This document shows, piece after piece, positions 46,295 through 57,877 of a stretch of 64,000 nucleotides of DNA. Each line of letters starts with the position of its first letter. The stretch's first letter is position 1. The translations under genes were made by a program, and so were the position numbers. The notes under the pieces are model-generated. The model saw nothing but the letters and a program-made list of their open reading frames with translations. It had not been told where the DNA came from and ran no database searches. This DNA comes from Pandoraea oxalativorans (GTDB lineage Bacteria > Pseudomonadota > Gammaproteobacteria > Burkholderiales > Burkholderiaceae), in assembly GCF_000972785.3 (NCBI RefSeq), contig NZ_CP011253.3, positions 3,720,001 to 3,784,000 of the forward strand, written 5' to 3'.

Positions 46295-47077
46295 TCAACC
46301 GAAACGGCCGGTGATGTAGTCTTCGGTCTCTTTACGGTCCGGCTTGATGAAGATCTTCTCGGTCTCGCCGAATTCGATCAGCTCACCCAGGTACATATAC
46401 GCCGTGAAGTCCGAGCAACGTGCGGCCTGCTGCATGTTGTGGGTCACGATCACGACGGTGTAATCGTCCTTGAGTTCGGCGATCAGTTCTTCGATGCGGC
46501 CCGTGGAAATCGGGTCGAGTGCCGAGCACGGTTCGTCGAGCAGCAGCACTTCCGGACGGATCGCGATACCGCGTGCGATACACAGACGCTGTTGCTGACC
46601 GCCCGACAGGCCATAGCCCGACTGCTGCAGCTTGTCTTTCACTTCGCTCCACAGTGCGGCCTTCGTCAGCGCCCACTCCACGCGATCGTCCATTTCCGAG
46701 CGCGAGAGCTTTTCGAACAGACGCACACCGAACGCGATGTTGTCGTAGATCGACATCGGGAACGGGGTCGGCTTCTGAAACACCATGCCAACCTTGGCGC
46801 GCAGCAGCGCGATGTCTTGCTTGGCGGTCAGCAGGTTCTCGCCGTCCATGTTGATCTCGCCCTCGGCGCGTTGCTCCGGGTACAGGGCGTACATCTTGTT
46901 GAACGTGCGCAGCAGCGTCGACTTGCCACAACCCGACGGGCCGATGAAGGCCGTCACCTTACGGTCGGGAATGCGCAGGTTGATGTTCTTGAGCGCGTGG
47001 TACTTGTCGTAGAAGAAGTTCAGGTTCTTGACTTCGATCTTCGAGGGCAGCTTGATTTCTTGGGTCGGGTTCGTCAT
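46295..47077 (-). CDS. pstB: Phosphate ABC transporter ATPase PstB
   Basis: ATPase of 260 residues with Walker [12 protein letters not shown], signature [13 protein letters not shown], Walker [14 protein letters not shown] (the Cys variant typical of PstB) and [16 protein letters not shown] 47077 was chosen over a TTG four codons upstream. Part of the PstSCAB high-affinity importer. Confidence 0.97.
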   Translation of the reverse strand: MTNPTQEIKLPSKIEVKNLNFFYDKYHALKNINLRIPDRKVTAFIGPSGCGKSTLLRTFNKMYALYPEQRAEGEINMDGENLLTAKQDIALLRAKVGMVFQKPTPFPMSIYDNIAFGVRLFEKLSRSEMDDRVEWALTKAALWSEVKDKLQQSGYGLSGGQQQRLCIARGIAIRPEVLLLDEPCSALDPISTGRIEELIAELKDDYTVVIVTHNMQQAARCSDFTAYMYLGELIEFGETEKIFIKPDRKETEDYITGRFG

Positions 47078-47148
47078 GGTCTGTCTCAACCGTCAGGTAT
47101 GCGTTGGTCGTCGCGTTATGGTCGCGTGGTGTCGTTCGAAGTTGCCGA

Positions 47149-48048
47149 TTACTTCTTGGCGAACAACGTACGCGCCAGAATGTTCAGGAACAGCACCCCG
47201 AGGGTGATGATGAATACGCCCGCCCAGGCAAGCGATTGCCACTCGGCAAACGGGCTCATGGCAAATTTGAAGATGGTGACCGGCAGGTTGGCCATCGGCT
47301 GGTTCAGGTTCAGCGACCAGAACTGGTTCGACAGGGCCGTGAACAGCAGCGGTGCCGTCTCGCCCGCGATACGCGCCACAGCCAGCAACACACCCGTCAC
47401 GATACCGGCGATGGACGCCTTGAGCGTGATCTTCACGATGATTCGCCACTTCGGCGTGCCCAGTGCGAAGGCCGCTTCACGCAGGTTGTTCGGCACCAGC
47501 TTGAGCATGTTCTCCGTGGTACGGATCACGATCGGGATCTGCAACAACGCGAGCGAAATGATGCCCGCCCAGGCCGAGAAGTGGCCCATCTGCGCGACCA
47601 CCAGTGCGTAGACGAACAGACCGATCACAATCGACGGGGCCGACAGCAGAATGTCGTTGATGAAGCGCGTGATGCTCGCGAGCCACGACTTCTGACCGTA
47701 CTCCGCCAGATACACACCGGCCAGAATGCCCAGCGGCGTGCCGACCAGCGTTGCAACCCCCACCATCACCAAACTGCCGACAATGGCGTTGGCGAGACCG
47801 CCACCGGCCGTGTTCGGCGGGGGCGTCATTTCGGTGAACAGCGACAGCGACAGGCCGCCGATGCCGAGCGAAAGCGTGGTGTAGAGGATCCACAGCAGCC
47901 AGATCAGACCGAAGGCCATGGCCGCGAGCGACATGGCAATCGCAAACATGTTCTTGCGGCGACGATAGGCTTGCAGACGCACGCGGGTAAAGGCGTCGGT
48001 GGGCTTCACGGCGGGCGTTTCCAATTCGAGCGCTTGTTGGGTCATCAT
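47149..48048 (-). CDS. pstA: Phosphate ABC transporter permease PstA
   Basis: Permease of 299 residues, six hydrophobic helices, EAA loop [20 protein letters not shown]. The start shares one base with the pstC stop, so the two are translated together; PstA and PstC form the membrane channel. Confidence 0.96.
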   Translation of the reverse strand: MMTQQALELETPAVKPTDAFTRVRLQAYRRRKNMFAIAMSLAAMAFGLIWLLWILYTTLSLGIGGLSLSLFTEMTPPPNTAGGGLANAIVGSLVMVGVATLVGTPLGILAGVYLAEYGQKSWLASITRFINDILLSAPSIVIGLFVYALVVAQMGHFSAWAGIISLALLQIPIVIRTTENMLKLVPNNLREAAFALGTPKWRIIVKITLKASIAGIVTGVLLAVARIAGETAPLLFTALSNQFWSLNLNQPMANLPVTIFKFAMSPFAEWQSLAWAGVFIITLGVLFLNILARTLFAKK

Positions 48049-49022
48049 TATTTACCTTCGCCTTTCTCGAGGCGCAGCAGCATCAGCTTGGACAGCGACA
48101 GCACCACAAAGGTGATGAAAAACAGGATCAGACCGAGTTCCATCAGCGCGGACGTATGCAGCCCCGGACCCGCTTCGGCGAACTCGTTGGCGAGCGCCGA
48201 GGTAATGCTATTGCCCGGCGAATACAGCGAGATGTTGTCGAGCAGGTTCGTGTTGCCGATCACGAACGTGACGGCCATCGTTTCGCCCAGAGCGCGGCCC
48301 AGACCCAGCATCACGCCACCGATCACCCCCGTCTTCGTGAAGGGCAGCACCACGCGCCACATCACTTCCCAGGTCGTGCAGCCGATGCCGTAGGCCGATT
48401 CCTTGAGCAGCACGGGCGTGACTTCGAACACGTCGCGCATGACCGAGGCGATGTACGGAATGATCATGATCGCGAGGATCACGCCGGCGGGCAGAATACC
48501 GATGCCGAGCGGCGGCCCCTGGAACAGCGCGCCGATGATCGGCACACCGCCGAGCAGCGCGCCCAGCGGCTTCTGGAAGTACTGGCTGAAGATCGGAGCG
48601 AACACCAGCAAGCCCCACATCCCGTAGACGATACTCGGGATGGCCGCCAGTAGCTCGATGGCGGTGCCCAGCGGGCGACGCAGCCACACGGGCGAGAGTT
48701 CAGTCAAAAACAGGGCAATGCCGAAGCTGACGGGCACCGCAATGATCAGGGCGATGACCGACGTAATGATCGTGCCGTAGATGGGCACGAGCGCGCCGAA
48801 TTGTTCTGCGGGAGGATCCCATTCCTTCGTCCACAGAAAGGCGAAGCCAAACTTCTCGATCGACGGCAGTGCGCTGATGATCAGCGACACGATAATGCCA
48901 CCGAGCAGAAGCAGCGTAACGAGGGCGGCACCGCGTGTGAGCAGCGCGAAGAGAAAATCGCCCAGGGAAGACGGAGCGCGCTGCGCGCCCGATGATGCGA
49001 GGGGGCTGGTGGCTTCTGCCAT
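48048..49022 (-). CDS. pstC: Phosphate ABC transporter permease PstC
   Basis: Permease of 324 residues with six to seven helices and the EAA loop [20 protein letters not shown]. The conserved [16 protein letters not shown] segment, which contributes to the phosphate path, is present. Follows pstS after 138 bases with a hairpin in between. Confidence 0.96.
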   Translation of the reverse strand: MAEATSPLASSGAQRAPSSLGDFLFALLTRGAALVTLLLLGGIIVSLIISALPSIEKFGFAFLWTKEWDPPAEQFGALVPIYGTIITSVIALIIAVPVSFGIALFLTELSPVWLRRPLGTAIELLAAIPSIVYGMWGLLVFAPIFSQYFQKPLGALLGGVPIIGALFQGPPLGIGILPAGVILAIMIIPYIASVMRDVFEVTPVLLKESAYGIGCTTWEVMWRVVLPFTKTGVIGGVMLGLGRALGETMAVTFVIGNTNLLDNISLYSPGNSITSALANEFAEAGPGLHTSALMELGLILFFITFVVLSLSKLMLLRLEKGEGK

Positions 49023-49118
49023 GATGTCGTCTCAGCGTGAGCGCGCCGCCAGCCGTTGCCAGATATCGATTCGGGCTTCGGAACAGGCGGCGCGGATATT
49101 GCCGGTTTCGAGGTGCCA

Positions 49119-49140
49119 GGCAACGCTGCGTTGCATCGCC
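49119..49140 (-). promoter_or_regulatory. Intercistronic hairpin between pstS and pstC
   Basis: GGCAACGC / GCGTTGC-type inverted repeat (core GCAACG-CTG-CGTTGC) just after the pstS stop. No T run. Such structures often protect the upstream message, giving more PstS than permease. Confidence 0.4.
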
Positions 49141-49160
49141 CGGCGCCTCATGCAAGCGTT

Positions 49161-50195
49161 TTAGACGCCAGCCTTTGAGGCCGACTCGGCAACCTTCGCC
49201 TTCCAGCCAGCACGGATTTGCTTCAGGACGTCTTCCGGCAGCGAGATGTAGTCGAGTTCCTGAGCCGTCTGGGCGCCGTTCTTGAACGACCAGTCGAAGA
49301 ACTTCAGCACGTCGGCGCTTTGCGCTTCCTTGCCAGCGTCAGCCTTCTGGTGAACCAGCACGAACGTAGCCGCCACGATCGGCCACGAATCCGCACCCTT
49401 TTCGTTCGTCAGGATCTGGTAGAACGTCTTCGACCATTCGGCCTTGCCAGCTGCAGCGGCGAACGTCTTGGCGGTCGGCTCGACCGTCTTGCCGTCGGCG
49501 TTCGTCAGTGCCGTGTACGTCAGCTTGTTCTGCTTGGCGTAGGCCGATTCCACGTAGCCGATAGCGCCCGGCAGACGTTGCACGAAGGCGGCGACGCCAT
49601 CGTTACCCTTGCCGCCCGTACCCGTCGGCCAATTGACCGTGGTGCCTTCGCCGACCTTGCTCTTCCACTCGGCGTTGACCTTCGACAGGTAGTTCGTGAA
49701 CACGAAGCTGGTGCCCGAACCGTCGGCGCGGCGAACCACGGCGATGTCGGTATCCGGCAGCTTGACCTTCGGGTTCAGCTTGGCGATGGCCGGGTCGTTC
49801 CACTTCTTGATCTTGCCCAGGTAGATGTCGCCCAGCACTTCGCCCGACAGGACGAGTTCGCCAGCCTTCACGCCCGGAACGTTGATCACCGGCACGATGC
49901 CGCCGACCACCGTCGGGAACTGGAACAGGCCTTGCTTGGCGAGTTCTTCATCCGTCAACGGAGCGTCCGAACCGGCGAAATCGACGGTCTTGGCCTGAAT
50001 CTGCTTGAGGCCGCCCGACGAACCGATGCCCTGGTAGTTGACCTTGTTCTGGGTCGACTTCTGATAAGCGTCAGCCCACTTGGTGTAGATCGGTGCGGCA
50101 AACGTGCTGCCTGCGCCCGTAATTTCGCCCGCAATCGCGCCAGCGGCGAACAGAACGCCAGCCAGGCCGGCAATCGCAGTCTTCATCAGCTTCAT
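49161..50195 (-). CDS. pstS: Phosphate-binding periplasmic protein PstS
   Basis: Binding protein of 344 residues. Signal peptide [20 protein letters not shown]; phosphate-binding segments [46 protein letters not shown] and [18 protein letters not shown]. It delivers phosphate to PstCA. First gene of the minus-strand pstSCAB-phoUBR operon, preceded by a Pho box. Confidence 0.97.
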   Translation of the reverse strand: MKLMKTAIAGLAGVLFAAGAIAGEITGAGSTFAAPIYTKWADAYQKSTQNKVNYQGIGSSGGLKQIQAKTVDFAGSDAPLTDEELAKQGLFQFPTVVGGIVPVINVPGVKAGELVLSGEVLGDIYLGKIKKWNDPAIAKLNPKVKLPDTDIAVVRRADGSGTSFVFTNYLSKVNAEWKSKVGEGTTVNWPTGTGGKGNDGVAAFVQRLPGAIGYVESAYAKQNKLTYTALTNADGKTVEPTAKTFAAAAGKAEWSKTFYQILTNEKGADSWPIVAATFVLVHQKADAGKEAQSADVLKFFDWSFKNGAQTAQELDYISLPEDVLKQIRAGWKAKVAESASKAGV

Positions 50196-50253
50196 GGATT
50201 TCTCCGAGTTGGTGTGGTACAGCGTGTGGATGGCTCGAAGAATAGATTCCGAA

Positions 50254-50271
50254 TGTGACAGTAATGTGTCA
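50254..50271 (-). promoter_or_regulatory. Pho box upstream of pstS
   Basis: Minus strand TGACACATTACTGTCACA: direct repeats TGACACA and TGTCACA with an 11-base period, about 60 bases before the pstS start; TATTCT lies some ten bases downstream as -10. Confidence 0.7.
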
Positions 50272-50666
50272 TTTTCGAAAGCTCACCATGCCAATGTCAC
50301 GAAGTCGCCTTGGGATCGTCATATTGCATGGGCATGCCGACGTTCGCGACATTCTCGCGAAGACTGCGGATTGGCGCGGGTTTCCGAGGATTTCCAACGA
50401 AAATCAGCGCGTCGGAAACCCTCATTTTCGGCCTGTGTCAGCGCCGTGACAGTGACGGATCGGTGTCAGGAATGGTCTGACGAATCTCAGGCAATTGTCA
50501 CAATTGTGAACAGCGACCCATCAGATTGCCATGATGGGAGGGAAGCTCGGCCGGAGCGTCTCGGGAGGTGCGCAGCGCATTCGCGCAGAGGAATTTCGGA
50601 AGGGCTGGCGACGCCGCAGAGGGCGTCGCCGTACGACAAATGCAGCGAATGCGGCAAATGCAGAAA
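50272..50666. other. Intergenic region between pstS promoter and glmM
   Basis: No gene seen. A perfect stem GGCGACGCC / GGCGTCGCC (50607-50630) lies 37 bases after the glmM stop and may end or stabilise its message. Several TGTCA/TGACA words around 50446-50505 may be weak PhoB sites. Confidence 0.4.
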
Positions 50667-52010
50667 TTACGCGGCGGCTTTGACGACGTTCGCCAGTTGC
50701 TGGGCAAAGCCAGTGGCCTGCGACTCGTCGCGTGCTTCGACCATCACGCGCAGCACCGGCTCGGTCCCCGAGGCGCGGATAAGCACGCGCCCCGCTTCGC
50801 CCAGCTTGGCCTCGATGGCCTCGCGCTCGGCGCTCAGACGCGTATCGGCCTGCCAGTCATAACCAGCCGGGGTACGCACGTTGATCATGTGTTGCGGGAA
50901 CAGACGCACGCCTTCGAGCAACTTCGCCAGCGGCTTGTTGTCCGCTCGGCGAATCGCCGCCAGCACCTGAAGCGCCGAGACGATGCCGTCGCCCGTGGTG
51001 TGCTTGTCCAGGCAAAGAATGTGTCCTGAGCCCTCTGCGCCGATCTGCCAGCCGTGCTTGTACAGTTGTTCCAGCACGTAGCGGTCGCCCACCTTTGCGC
51101 GCACGAACGGCACACCCAGGCCCTTGAGCGCCACTTCGACCGCCATATTGGTCATGAGCGTGCCCACCGCACCCGCCACGCCGCCGTTCTCCAGCCGGTC
51201 CTTGACGAGCAGGTACAGCAGCTCGTCGCCGTTGAAGAGGCGCCCTGCACTGTCGACGATCTGAAGGCGGTCAGCGTCACCATCGAGCGCCACGCCGAGA
51301 TCGGCGTGGTTCGCCCGCACGGCGCGCATGAGCGCGTCCGGCGCGGTCGCACCGCAGTCCTCGTTGATATTGAAGCCGTTTGGCTGATTGCCGATGGCAA
51401 TGACTTCAGCCCCCAGTTCGTGGAACACGTGCGGGGCGATGTGATACGCCGCGCCATTGGCGCAGTCGACCACGATCTTCATGCCGCGCAGGTCGAAGTC
51501 GTTCGGGAACGTACTCTTGCAGAACTCGATGTAGCGGCCCGCAGCGTCATCCAGACGGCGCGCCTTGCCAAGCTGCTCCGAGCGCACGCAGGTCATCGGA
51601 TTATCGAGTTCGGCTTCGATGGCCAGTTCGGTCTGATCCGGCAGCTTGTTGCCGTCTGCGGAGAAGAACTTGATGCCGTTGTCGTGATACGGATTGTGCG
51701 AGGCGCTGATCACCACGCCGGCTGCCAGACGCAGCGCACGCGTGAGATAAGCGACGGCGGGCGTAGGCATCGGTCCGGCCAGCATCGTGTCGACGCCTGC
51801 GGCGGCAAAACCGGCTTCGAGCGCCGCTTCGAGCATGTAGCCCGAGACACGCGTGTCCTTGCCGATCAATACCGTGGGGCGGCCGGAGGATTGATTACCG
51901 GCAAGCACACGTCCGGCGGCATAGCCCAGGCGCAGCACGAACTCCGGCGTAATCGGGCTCTCACCCACCGTGCCGCGAATCCCATCAGTCCCAAAATAGC
52001 GTCGTTTCAT
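50667..52010 (-). CDS. glmM: Phosphoglucosamine mutase
   Basis: Phosphohexomutase of 447 residues. Active-site Ser loop [19 protein letters not shown], metal loop [15 protein letters not shown], sugar loop GEGSGHI-like [17 protein letters not shown] and phosphate loop [14 protein letters not shown]. It makes glucosamine-1-phosphate for cell-wall precursors. Follows folP in the common folP-glmM order, separated by a heptamer array. Confidence 0.96.
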   Translation of the reverse strand: MKRRYFGTDGIRGTVGESPITPEFVLRLGYAAGRVLAGNQSSGRPTVLIGKDTRVSGYMLEAALEAGFAAAGVDTMLAGPMPTPAVAYLTRALRLAAGVVISASHNPYHDNGIKFFSADGNKLPDQTELAIEAELDNPMTCVRSEQLGKARRLDDAAGRYIEFCKSTFPNDFDLRGMKIVVDCANGAAYHIAPHVFHELGAEVIAIGNQPNGFNINEDCGATAPDALMRAVRANHADLGVALDGDADRLQIVDSAGRLFNGDELLYLLVKDRLENGGVAGAVGTLMTNMAVEVALKGLGVPFVRAKVGDRYVLEQLYKHGWQIGAEGSGHILCLDKHTTGDGIVSALQVLAAIRRADNKPLAKLLEGVRLFPQHMINVRTPAGYDWQADTRLSAEREAIEAKLGEAGRVLIRASGTEPVLRVMVEARDESQATGFAQQLANVVKAAA

Positions 52011-52103
52011 CGTCGAATCGTTCCCAGTTGACGCGTCGCGCCGGTTGACTGCTCAGGCGCGCGCGTCGTTCGTTGTTTGTAGCGGCTTTTTTTGCTGCTT
52101 ATA

Positions 52104-52173
52104 CGGTTTGCGGTTTGCGGTTTGCGGTTTGCGGTTTGCGGTTTGCGGTTTGCGGTTTGCGGTTTGCGGTTTG
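52104..52173. repeat. Tandem array of ten 7-bp repeats (CGGTTTG)
   Basis: Ten exact head-to-tail copies of CGGTTTG between glmM (start 52010) and folP (stop 52199). The array lies 25 bases after the folP stop and 93 bases before the glmM start on the transcribed strand (CAAACCG). Copy number of such perfect short repeats usually changes by slippage; here it would alter leader length or structure of glmM, not a reading frame. Confidence 0.95.
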
Positions 52174-52198
52174 CACCGACTTACGCCGGTTGGCACAC

Positions 52199-53161
52199 TT
52201 ACTCGGCGTCGCGCACGGCTTGCCAGACCTTGAGGGCATCGACCGTTTCGGCGACATCGTGCACGCGCATGATGGCAGCGCCCCGTTGCGCTGCGCAGAT
52301 CGCCGCCGCAACGCTCGCCACGCGGCGTTCCTGCGGTGTCTGACGCCCCGTGATTTCACCCAGCATCCGCTTGCGCGACATGCCGACAAGCAAGGGCAAT
52401 CCGTCGCGCGACAGCACGCGCAAGTGTTTGAGCAAGGCGAGATTATGGGCGAGATTCTTGCCAAAACCGAATCCCGGATCCAGATAGAGACGCGTCGGCG
52501 CAACACCGGCCGCGAGCATCGCATCGACACGACCGTCGAGAAAGGCCGCGACCTCGGTCACCACGTCTGTGTAGATCGGGGCCTCCTGCATGGTCTTCGG
52601 GTCGTGCAGCATGTGCATGATGCACAGGGCCGCCTCGCTGTCTCGCACAGCCTCGAGCGCGCCCGGCTGCTGGAAGCCCCAGATATCGTTGATCATGTCC
52701 GCCCCGGCGGCCAGAACCGCGCGCATCACGCCGGGCTTGTAGGTGTCGATGGACATCGGCACGCCACAGTCGCGCAACGCCTCGACGATGGGCACGACGC
52801 GTTCAAGCTCGGCGTCTTCCGGCAACGCTTCTGCGCCCGGACGGGTGGATTCGCCACCGATATCGAGAATGTCTACGCCGTCGGCAATGAGTTGCTCCGC
52901 GTGGCGCAGTGCGGCGTCGCGCGCCACGAACTTACCGCCGTCGGAGAACGAGTCGGGCGTGACGTTCAGGATGCCCATAACGTGAACGCGGCGCGCGTCG
53001 AGCCGGAAGCGCGGCCCTAACGCCAGCGTGTCGGGCCTGACGGGCGCGTCTGACGCACTCGCCGAAAGGACGATGTCGTCTGTGACGCCTTGGGTGTCGG
53101 CAGCGTGCGTGTGCACTGCCTGCGCGGACGAAGAAAGGGATTGCGACTGCTCGGTGGACAT
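52199..53161 (-). CDS. folP: Dihydropteroate synthase
   Basis: TIM-barrel enzyme of 320 residues. MGILNVTPDSFSDGGKFV, DILDIGGESTRPGAEALP, ADMINDIWGFQQPGAL and DPGFGFGKNLAHNL are the pterin and diphosphate-binding blocks. It joins p-aminobenzoate and dihydropterin diphosphate in folate synthesis. The first 50 residues are Ser/Ala-rich and not conserved, so a start around codon 50 is possible, though no better ribosome site was found. Confidence 0.95.
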   Translation of the reverse strand: MSTEQSQSLSSSAQAVHTHAADTQGVTDDIVLSASASDAPVRPDTLALGPRFRLDARRVHVMGILNVTPDSFSDGGKFVARDAALRHAEQLIADGVDILDIGGESTRPGAEALPEDAELERVVPIVEALRDCGVPMSIDTYKPGVMRAVLAAGADMINDIWGFQQPGALEAVRDSEAALCIMHMLHDPKTMQEAPIYTDVVTEVAAFLDGRVDAMLAAGVAPTRLYLDPGFGFGKNLAHNLALLKHLRVLSRDGLPLLVGMSRKRMLGEITGRQTPQERRVASVAAAICAAQRGAAIMRVHDVAETVDALKVWQAVRDAE

Positions 53162-53399
53162 TCGGAAGCTCGTAGCTCAATAAAACCCATATCGCGGCCC
53201 GTACGACTGAGGTGCGGGGCGGGCCGGGACGCCCGGTGTACCGGGTGCCCCATATGGCCGTAATGTTACCGGGTTCAACTGTCCCATCGACGACGGAAAC
53301 ACTCGGTAACAACGAAATCCATCCTTGTGAAAACTGCGAGAAATGCTGCCCCAAGCAACGCCGGTCGCCCGACGCCTGCGGTTTTCGCGTCATAGATGC

Positions 53400-53427
53400 A
53401 AAAAGGCCGGCGAAGTGCCAGCCTTTC
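53400..53427 (-). terminator. Terminator after ftsH
   Basis: Minus strand AAAGGCTGGC-ACTTC-GCCGGCCTTTTT, 34 bases after the ftsH stop; folP therefore has its own promoter in the 230 bases before it. Confidence 0.8.
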
Positions 53428-53460
53428 TGGGAGACAGTCTTTCGACTGTCGGGACGTCCG

Positions 53461-55335
53461 TCAGACGGTCGCCGGGGTGTTGCTGGGCTTGAGCGGCGGG
53501 TTGCCACCCGAAGCACCGCCACTCGACTGACCACCCTTCGGCGGACGCGGAGGGCGGTCTTCCATGATGTCGCCAATCTGCTCGCCGTCGATCGTTTCCC
53601 ATTCCATCAGGGCTTCGGTCATCGACTCGACCTTCGAGCGGTTGTCTTCCAGCAGCTCCTTCGCGAGCGCGTACTGCTCGTCCAGAATGCGGCGAACTTC
53701 CGTGTCGACCTTCTGTTGCGTCGCTTCAGACACCGACTTGGCGGACATCCGGCCAAACATCGAATCCTGCTCGGTATCGACGTAGACCATCGGGCCCAGG
53801 GCGTCCGACATACCGTAACGGGTCACCATATCGCGCGCCAGCTTGGTGGCACGCTCGAAGTCGTTCGAAGCGCCCGTCGACATCTTGTTGATGAACACTT
53901 CTTCCGCCGCACGGCCGCCGAACAGAATGGCGATCTGCGTGAGCATCGTGTCGCGGTACTCCGAATACTTGTCGTGCTCCGGCAACTGCATCGTCAGACC
54001 CAGTGCCCAGCCACGCGGAATGATCGTGACCTTGTGCACCGGATCGGCGCCCGGCAGCAGCATGGCGACCACAGCGTGACCCGACTCGTGGTAAGCCGTG
54101 GCGCGGCGCTCTTCGTCGCGCATCACAGCCGACTTACGCTCCGGACCCATGAAGATCTTGTCCTTCGCGTCTTCGAAGTCCAGCATCTCGACGATGCGCT
54201 TGTTACGGCGCGCCGCGAACAGTGCGGCTTCGTTCACGAGGTTGGCCAGATCGGCCCCCGACATACCCGGCGTACCGCGGGCGATCACCGATGCGTCGAC
54301 GTCGTTCGCGATCGGCACCTTGCGCAGGTGCACCTTCAGGATCTGTTCGCGGCCGCGGATATCCGGCAGACCGACGTAGACCTGGCGGTCGAAACGGCCC
54401 GGGCGCAGCAGTGCCTTGTCCAGCACGTCCGAACGGTTCGTCGCAGCGATCACGATCACGCCCGAGTTCGCTTCGAAGCCGTCCATCTCGACCAGCATCT
54501 GGTTCAGCGTCTGTTCGCGTTCGTCGTTACCGCCGCCCATGCCGGCACCACGATGGCGACCGACCGCATCGATTTCGTCGATGAACACGATACAGGGCGA
54601 TTGCTTCTTCGCGTTTTCGAACATGTCGCGGACACGGGCAGCGCCCACGCCGACGAACATTTCCACGAAGTCCGAGCCCGAGATGCTGAAGAACGGCACC
54701 TTGGCTTCGCCGGCGATGGCGCGCGCCAACAGCGTCTTACCGGTTCCCGGTGGGCCGACCAGCAGCACGCCGCGCGGAATACGGCCGCCCAGTTTCTGGA
54801 ATTTTTGGGGATCTTTCAGGAAGTCGACGAGTTCGCCCACTTCGTACTTGGCTTCGTCGCAGCCTGCGACGTCGGCAAAGGTGACCGGATTGGCATTCTC
54901 GTCGATGAGGCGCGCGCGGGATTTGCCGAAGGAGAAGGCACCGCCCTTACCCCCGCCCTGCATCTGTCGCATCATGTAGAACCAGAAGCCGATGATCAGC
55001 AACGTAGGTCCGAGGTAGTACAGCGCGGACATGAGCACGTTCGGTTCGTCGTCGGCCTTACCCGAGACCTGAACGCCGTACTTCATCAGATCGCCGACCA
55101 TCCAGATGTCGCCGGGCGACACGATCGTGTACTTCTGGCCGTCGCTAGGCGTCACCTGAAGGCTGCGGCCCTGCACCACCACGTTCTTGATCTTGCCATT
55201 CTTGGCATCGTCCATGAACTGGGAGTACGTCACGCCCTCCTGGACGTGCGGCTTGTCGAACTGTTTAAAAACAGTAAACAAGACCAGCGCGATGACTAAC
55301 CACACCGCCGCTTTGGAAAACATATTATTGTTCAA
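53461..55335 (-). CDS. ftsH: ATP-dependent membrane protease FtsH
   Basis: Protein of 624 residues: two membrane helices around a periplasmic domain ([14 protein letters not shown] and [15 protein letters not shown]), the AAA module with Walker [10 protein letters not shown] and Walker [17 protein letters not shown] region [20 protein letters not shown], and the zinc protease motif [12 protein letters not shown]. It degrades membrane and regulatory proteins. Start TTG 55335 follows AAGGAGCAACGC; an ATG four codons later is possible. The Pro/Gly-rich tail is usual. Confidence 0.96.
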   Translation of the reverse strand: MNNNMFSKAAVWLVIALVLFTVFKQFDKPHVQEGVTYSQFMDDAKNGKIKNVVVQGRSLQVTPSDGQKYTIVSPGDIWMVGDLMKYGVQVSGKADDEPNVLMSALYYLGPTLLIIGFWFYMMRQMQGGGKGGAFSFGKSRARLIDENANPVTFADVAGCDEAKYEVGELVDFLKDPQKFQKLGGRIPRGVLLVGPPGTGKTLLARAIAGEAKVPFFSISGSDFVEMFVGVGAARVRDMFENAKKQSPCIVFIDEIDAVGRHRGAGMGGGNDEREQTLNQMLVEMDGFEANSGVIVIAATNRSDVLDKALLRPGRFDRQVYVGLPDIRGREQILKVHLRKVPIANDVDASVIARGTPGMSGADLANLVNEAALFAARRNKRIVEMLDFEDAKDKIFMGPERKSAVMRDEERRATAYHESGHAVVAMLLPGADPVHKVTIIPRGWALGLTMQLPEHDKYSEYRDTMLTQIAILFGGRAAEEVFINKMSTGASNDFERATKLARDMVTRYGMSDALGPMVYVDTEQDSMFGRMSAKSVSEATQQKVDTEVRRILDEQYALAKELLEDNRSKVESMTEALMEWETIDGEQIGDIMEDRPPRPPKGGQSSGGASGGNPPLKPSNTPATV

Positions 55336-55454
55336 AGCGTTGCTCCTTCATGAAATCGCTTCGCGCCAGGAATTCATTCTAATCCACTCGCAGGCGCACC
55401 GCTATAGTGATTCTCTACCGCCACCATAGCGCCAGTGCGCTGTTTTGACGGGCA

Positions 55455-56105
55455 TCAAGCCGGATTTTTCAAACCCCGACCCAGAATGAACGTTTCGGAG
55501 GATTTGTCTCGCGACGCCTTTGGCTTGCGCGGCGCCACGGTTTTGAACTGGTGTTTGAATTTTTCGACAATCTGGCTATAGCCGCTGCCGTGAAAACATT
55601 TGACCAGTAACGCCCCTTCCGGTTTCAGGTGTCGCTGTGCAAAATCCAGCGCCAGATCGCATAAATGCTCGATCCGCGCTGCATCGGCCGACGCCACACC
55701 CGACAAGTTGGGGGCCATATCGGAAACTACAAGGTCGACTTTGCGTCCGGCGACGATTTCTTCGAGTTGCTCCAGCACGCTGTCCTCGCGGAAGTCGCCT
55801 TGCAGAAAGTGGACGTCGGCGATCGGCTCCATCGGCAGGATGTCGAGCGCGATGATCGTCCCGTCGATGCCGCCTTCGACGCGCTTGCCGCCTGCGAGCT
55901 TGTTACGGGCGTACTGACTCCAACTGCCCGGCGTCGATCCGAGGTCGACGATGACCTGGCCCGGCTTGATCAGCCGATCCTGCTCGTCGATCTCCTTGAG
56001 TTTGTAGGCGGCACGGGCACGGTAGCCCTCGCGCTGCGCCATTTTGACGTAGGGATCGTTGATGTGATCGTGCAACCACGCGTGGTTGAAACGGTTTTTT
56101 GCCAT
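55455..56105 (-). CDS. rlmE: 23S rRNA (U2552) 2'-O-methyltransferase RlmE
   Basis: Methyltransferase of 216 residues. SAM site [20 protein letters not shown], catalytic K-D-K-E set visible in [34 protein letters not shown] and [10 protein letters not shown]. It modifies the A-loop of 23S rRNA during 50S assembly. Typically next to ftsH, as here, and diverges from yhbY. Confidence 0.96.
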   Translation of the reverse strand: MAKNRFNHAWLHDHINDPYVKMAQREGYRARAAYKLKEIDEQDRLIKPGQVIVDLGSTPGSWSQYARNKLAGGKRVEGGIDGTIIALDILPMEPIADVHFLQGDFREDSVLEQLEEIVAGRKVDLVVSDMAPNLSGVASADAARIEHLCDLALDFAQRHLKPEGALLVKCFHGSGYSQIVEKFKHQFKTVAPRKPKASRDKSSETFILGRGLKNPA

Positions 56106-56261
56106 ATTTCTTCAAAAACACTGCGAATTTGCAGGATAATACGCCCTTGCGCGCCCAAAATCTTTTAGCCCACCGACAGCCGTCATCGGCCGCCAACGGT
56201 GGTCAGGCCTCGATTCGCGGGCGCATCCTAACTCGTTTGTCTCGTCTGTCTTCTGTCTTTT

Positions 56262-56762
56262 ATGCCCGCTTTGACCCTGACCCCGGCGCAACGCGCCGAC
56301 ATGCGCTCTGCCGCTCACGCGCTGAATCCCGTCGTTCTGATCGGCGCCGATGGCTTGACGCCGGCGGTGCTCAAGGAAATCGACGGCGCACTGAAAGCCC
56401 ACGAACTGATCAAGGTGCGTGTGTTCGGTGACGAACGCGACACGCGCGTGGCCATTTACGAATCCATCTGCGACCAGTTGGGTGCAGCGCCGGTACAACA
56501 CATTGGCAAGTTGCTCGTTCTGTATCGCCCGACGCCTGACGAAACGGCCGTGCCGGTTCGCGGCAAATCCGGCGGCACCGGCGCCACCGTCAAGGGTCGC
56601 GCACCGCGCACCGTGACCGTCGTCAAGTCCAGCACCAACGCGGGTCGTCGCCCGACCGTCAAGAAAGTGACGGTTGCAGGCAACGAACGCATGACCGCAG
56701 GCGGCATCGTCAAGCGCGCCAAGAAGCGTCAGACCAGCGTCAAGCGCCAGCGCAACGACTAA
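56262..56762 (+). CDS. yhbY: CRM-domain RNA-binding protein YhbY
   Basis: Protein of 166 residues. The first 95 form the CRM domain: LTPAQRADMRSAAHALNPVV, LIGADGLTPAVLKEIDGAL, HELIKVRVFG and IGKLLVLYRP. It associates with pre-50S particles. The remaining 70 residues are a Lys/Arg/Thr-rich tail not present in the E. coli protein, likely adding RNA binding. A terminator follows. Confidence 0.9.
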   Translation: MPALTLTPAQRADMRSAAHALNPVVLIGADGLTPAVLKEIDGALKAHELIKVRVFGDERDTRVAIYESICDQLGAAPVQHIGKLLVLYRPTPDETAVPVRGKSGGTGATVKGRAPRTVTVVKSSTNAGRRPTVKKVTVAGNERMTAGGIVKRAKKRQTSVKRQRND

Positions 56763-56808
56763 GTCCCCGATGGCGGCGGACGCCACAACTTCCGCCAGCC
56801 CTCAAAAG

Positions 56809-56842
56809 AACGCGCCCTGACATCGTCGGGCGCGTTTTTTTG
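56809..56842 (+). terminator. Terminator after yhbY
   Basis: AACGCGCCC / GGGCGCGTT with loop TGACATCGTC and a run of seven T. Confidence 0.9.
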
Positions 56843-56901
56843 TGCGTGACACCATTGGACAGTATCGAAGTCGGTTTCCGTCTCACCCCGCCCTGCGGCA
56901 C

Positions 56902-57417
56902 TTAGCCGCGCACCGGCTGACGCCAGATCAGTGCAATCGCCAGCAAGCTTTGCAGCAGGTAAAGGCCGCTCGAAACACCATGAAGCATGCCGAAGCGCGA
57001 AGCATAGGCCGATTGGCCAATGTCGACACCCGACGCTTCTGCCTGTGCGCGAAGATCGGCCATTAACGGCTGCAGGCCAAACGAGCCGATCAGCACACAC
57101 ACCATCATCGCCACTGCGAGCCAGCGAAGGCCACGATAGCTGCGCGCTGCCTGCGCATCGGCCGTGCGGGCAATCAGCGCGGTAGCCAGCCAGACCAGCA
57201 ACACGCCGCATACCAGACTGAGCCAGGCTTGCGTGTGAAACAGTCGACCGGCAACCGTTCCGGCAACCATGCGCGACTCCAGCACAGCGAACAGCGTGGG
57301 GGCGACGATATAGCCGATCGCCCACTGGCTGCCGCACCAGACGGTCGCGATCAGGCGGAACAATCGTTCCAGCCGAGGCGCACCGCTGGCCAACGTCACA
57401 TCAGACGTAGCGGACAT
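56902..57417 (-). CDS. DUF4149-type membrane protein
   Basis: Protein of 171 residues with four hydrophobic segments ([75 protein letters not shown]). The pattern with [11 protein letters not shown] and [20 protein letters not shown] is typical of DUF4149 proteins found behind greA in betaproteobacteria. Function unknown. The start overlaps the greA end by 17 bases, so expression is probably coupled. Confidence 0.8.
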   Translation of the reverse strand: MSATSDVTLASGAPRLERLFRLIATVWCGSQWAIGYIVAPTLFAVLESRMVAGTVAGRLFHTQAWLSLVCGVLLVWLATALIARTADAQAARSYRGLRWLAVAMMVCVLIGSFGLQPLMADLRAQAEASGVDIGQSAYASRFGMLHGVSSGLYLLQSLLAIALIWRQPVRG

Positions 57418-57877
57418 CGATGATCTCGTACTCGCGCACGCCGCTCGGGGCCTGCACTTCGGCCACATCGCCTGCGTACTTACCGATCAATGCACGGGCA
57501 ATCGGCGAGCTCACCGAAATCTTGCCGTGCTCCAGGTCAGCTTCGTCGTCGCCGACGATCTGATACAGCACCGTGCCGCCGCTCTCGAGGTCTTCGAGTT
57601 CGACGGTGGCGGCGAAGACCACACGACCTTCGGCGTCCAACACCGACGGATCGATGATCTGTGCTGCCGAGAGCTTCGATTCGAGATCGGCGATACGCCC
57701 TTCGATGAAGCCCTGCTTTTCTTTAGCGGCGTCGTATTCAGCGTTTTCCGACAGATCGCCCTGCGCACGGGCTTCAGCAATCGCCGTGATCACATGCGGA
57801 CGTTCGACGGTCTTCAGGCGGTGCAGCTCTTCCTTGAGCAGTTCAGCGCCCCGCTTGGTCAGAGGAATGGTACTCAT
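57401..57877 (-). CDS. greA: Transcription elongation factor GreA
   Basis: Protein of 158 residues, the standard length. The coiled coil has the acidic tip [16 protein letters not shown], which enters the polymerase secondary channel, and the C-terminal domain has [18 protein letters not shown]. It rescues backtracked RNA polymerase. The family start [13 protein letters not shown] fixes ATG 57877. Confidence 0.97.
   Translation of the reverse strand: MSTIPLTKRGAELLKEELHRLKTVERPHVITAIAEARAQGDLSENAEYDAAKEKQGFIEGRIADLESKLSAAQIIDPSVLDAEGRVVFAATVELEDLESGGTVLYQIVGDDEADLEHGKISVSSPIARALIGKYAGDVAEVQAPSGVREYEIIDVRYV

Noticed and set aside
45575..47611. A 678-codon open frame opposite phoU, pstB and pstA
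   Set aside because: Antisense shadow; no ribosome site or recognisable domain.
52104..52173. CRISPR-like array
   Set aside because: Seven-base units without spacers and no cas genes nearby; it is a simple tandem repeat.
52045..52233. A short frame translating the heptamer array as a repeated RFAVCGL peptide
   Set aside because: The coding look comes from the 7-base period, which repeats every 21 bases in any frame; no start site or homology is apparent.
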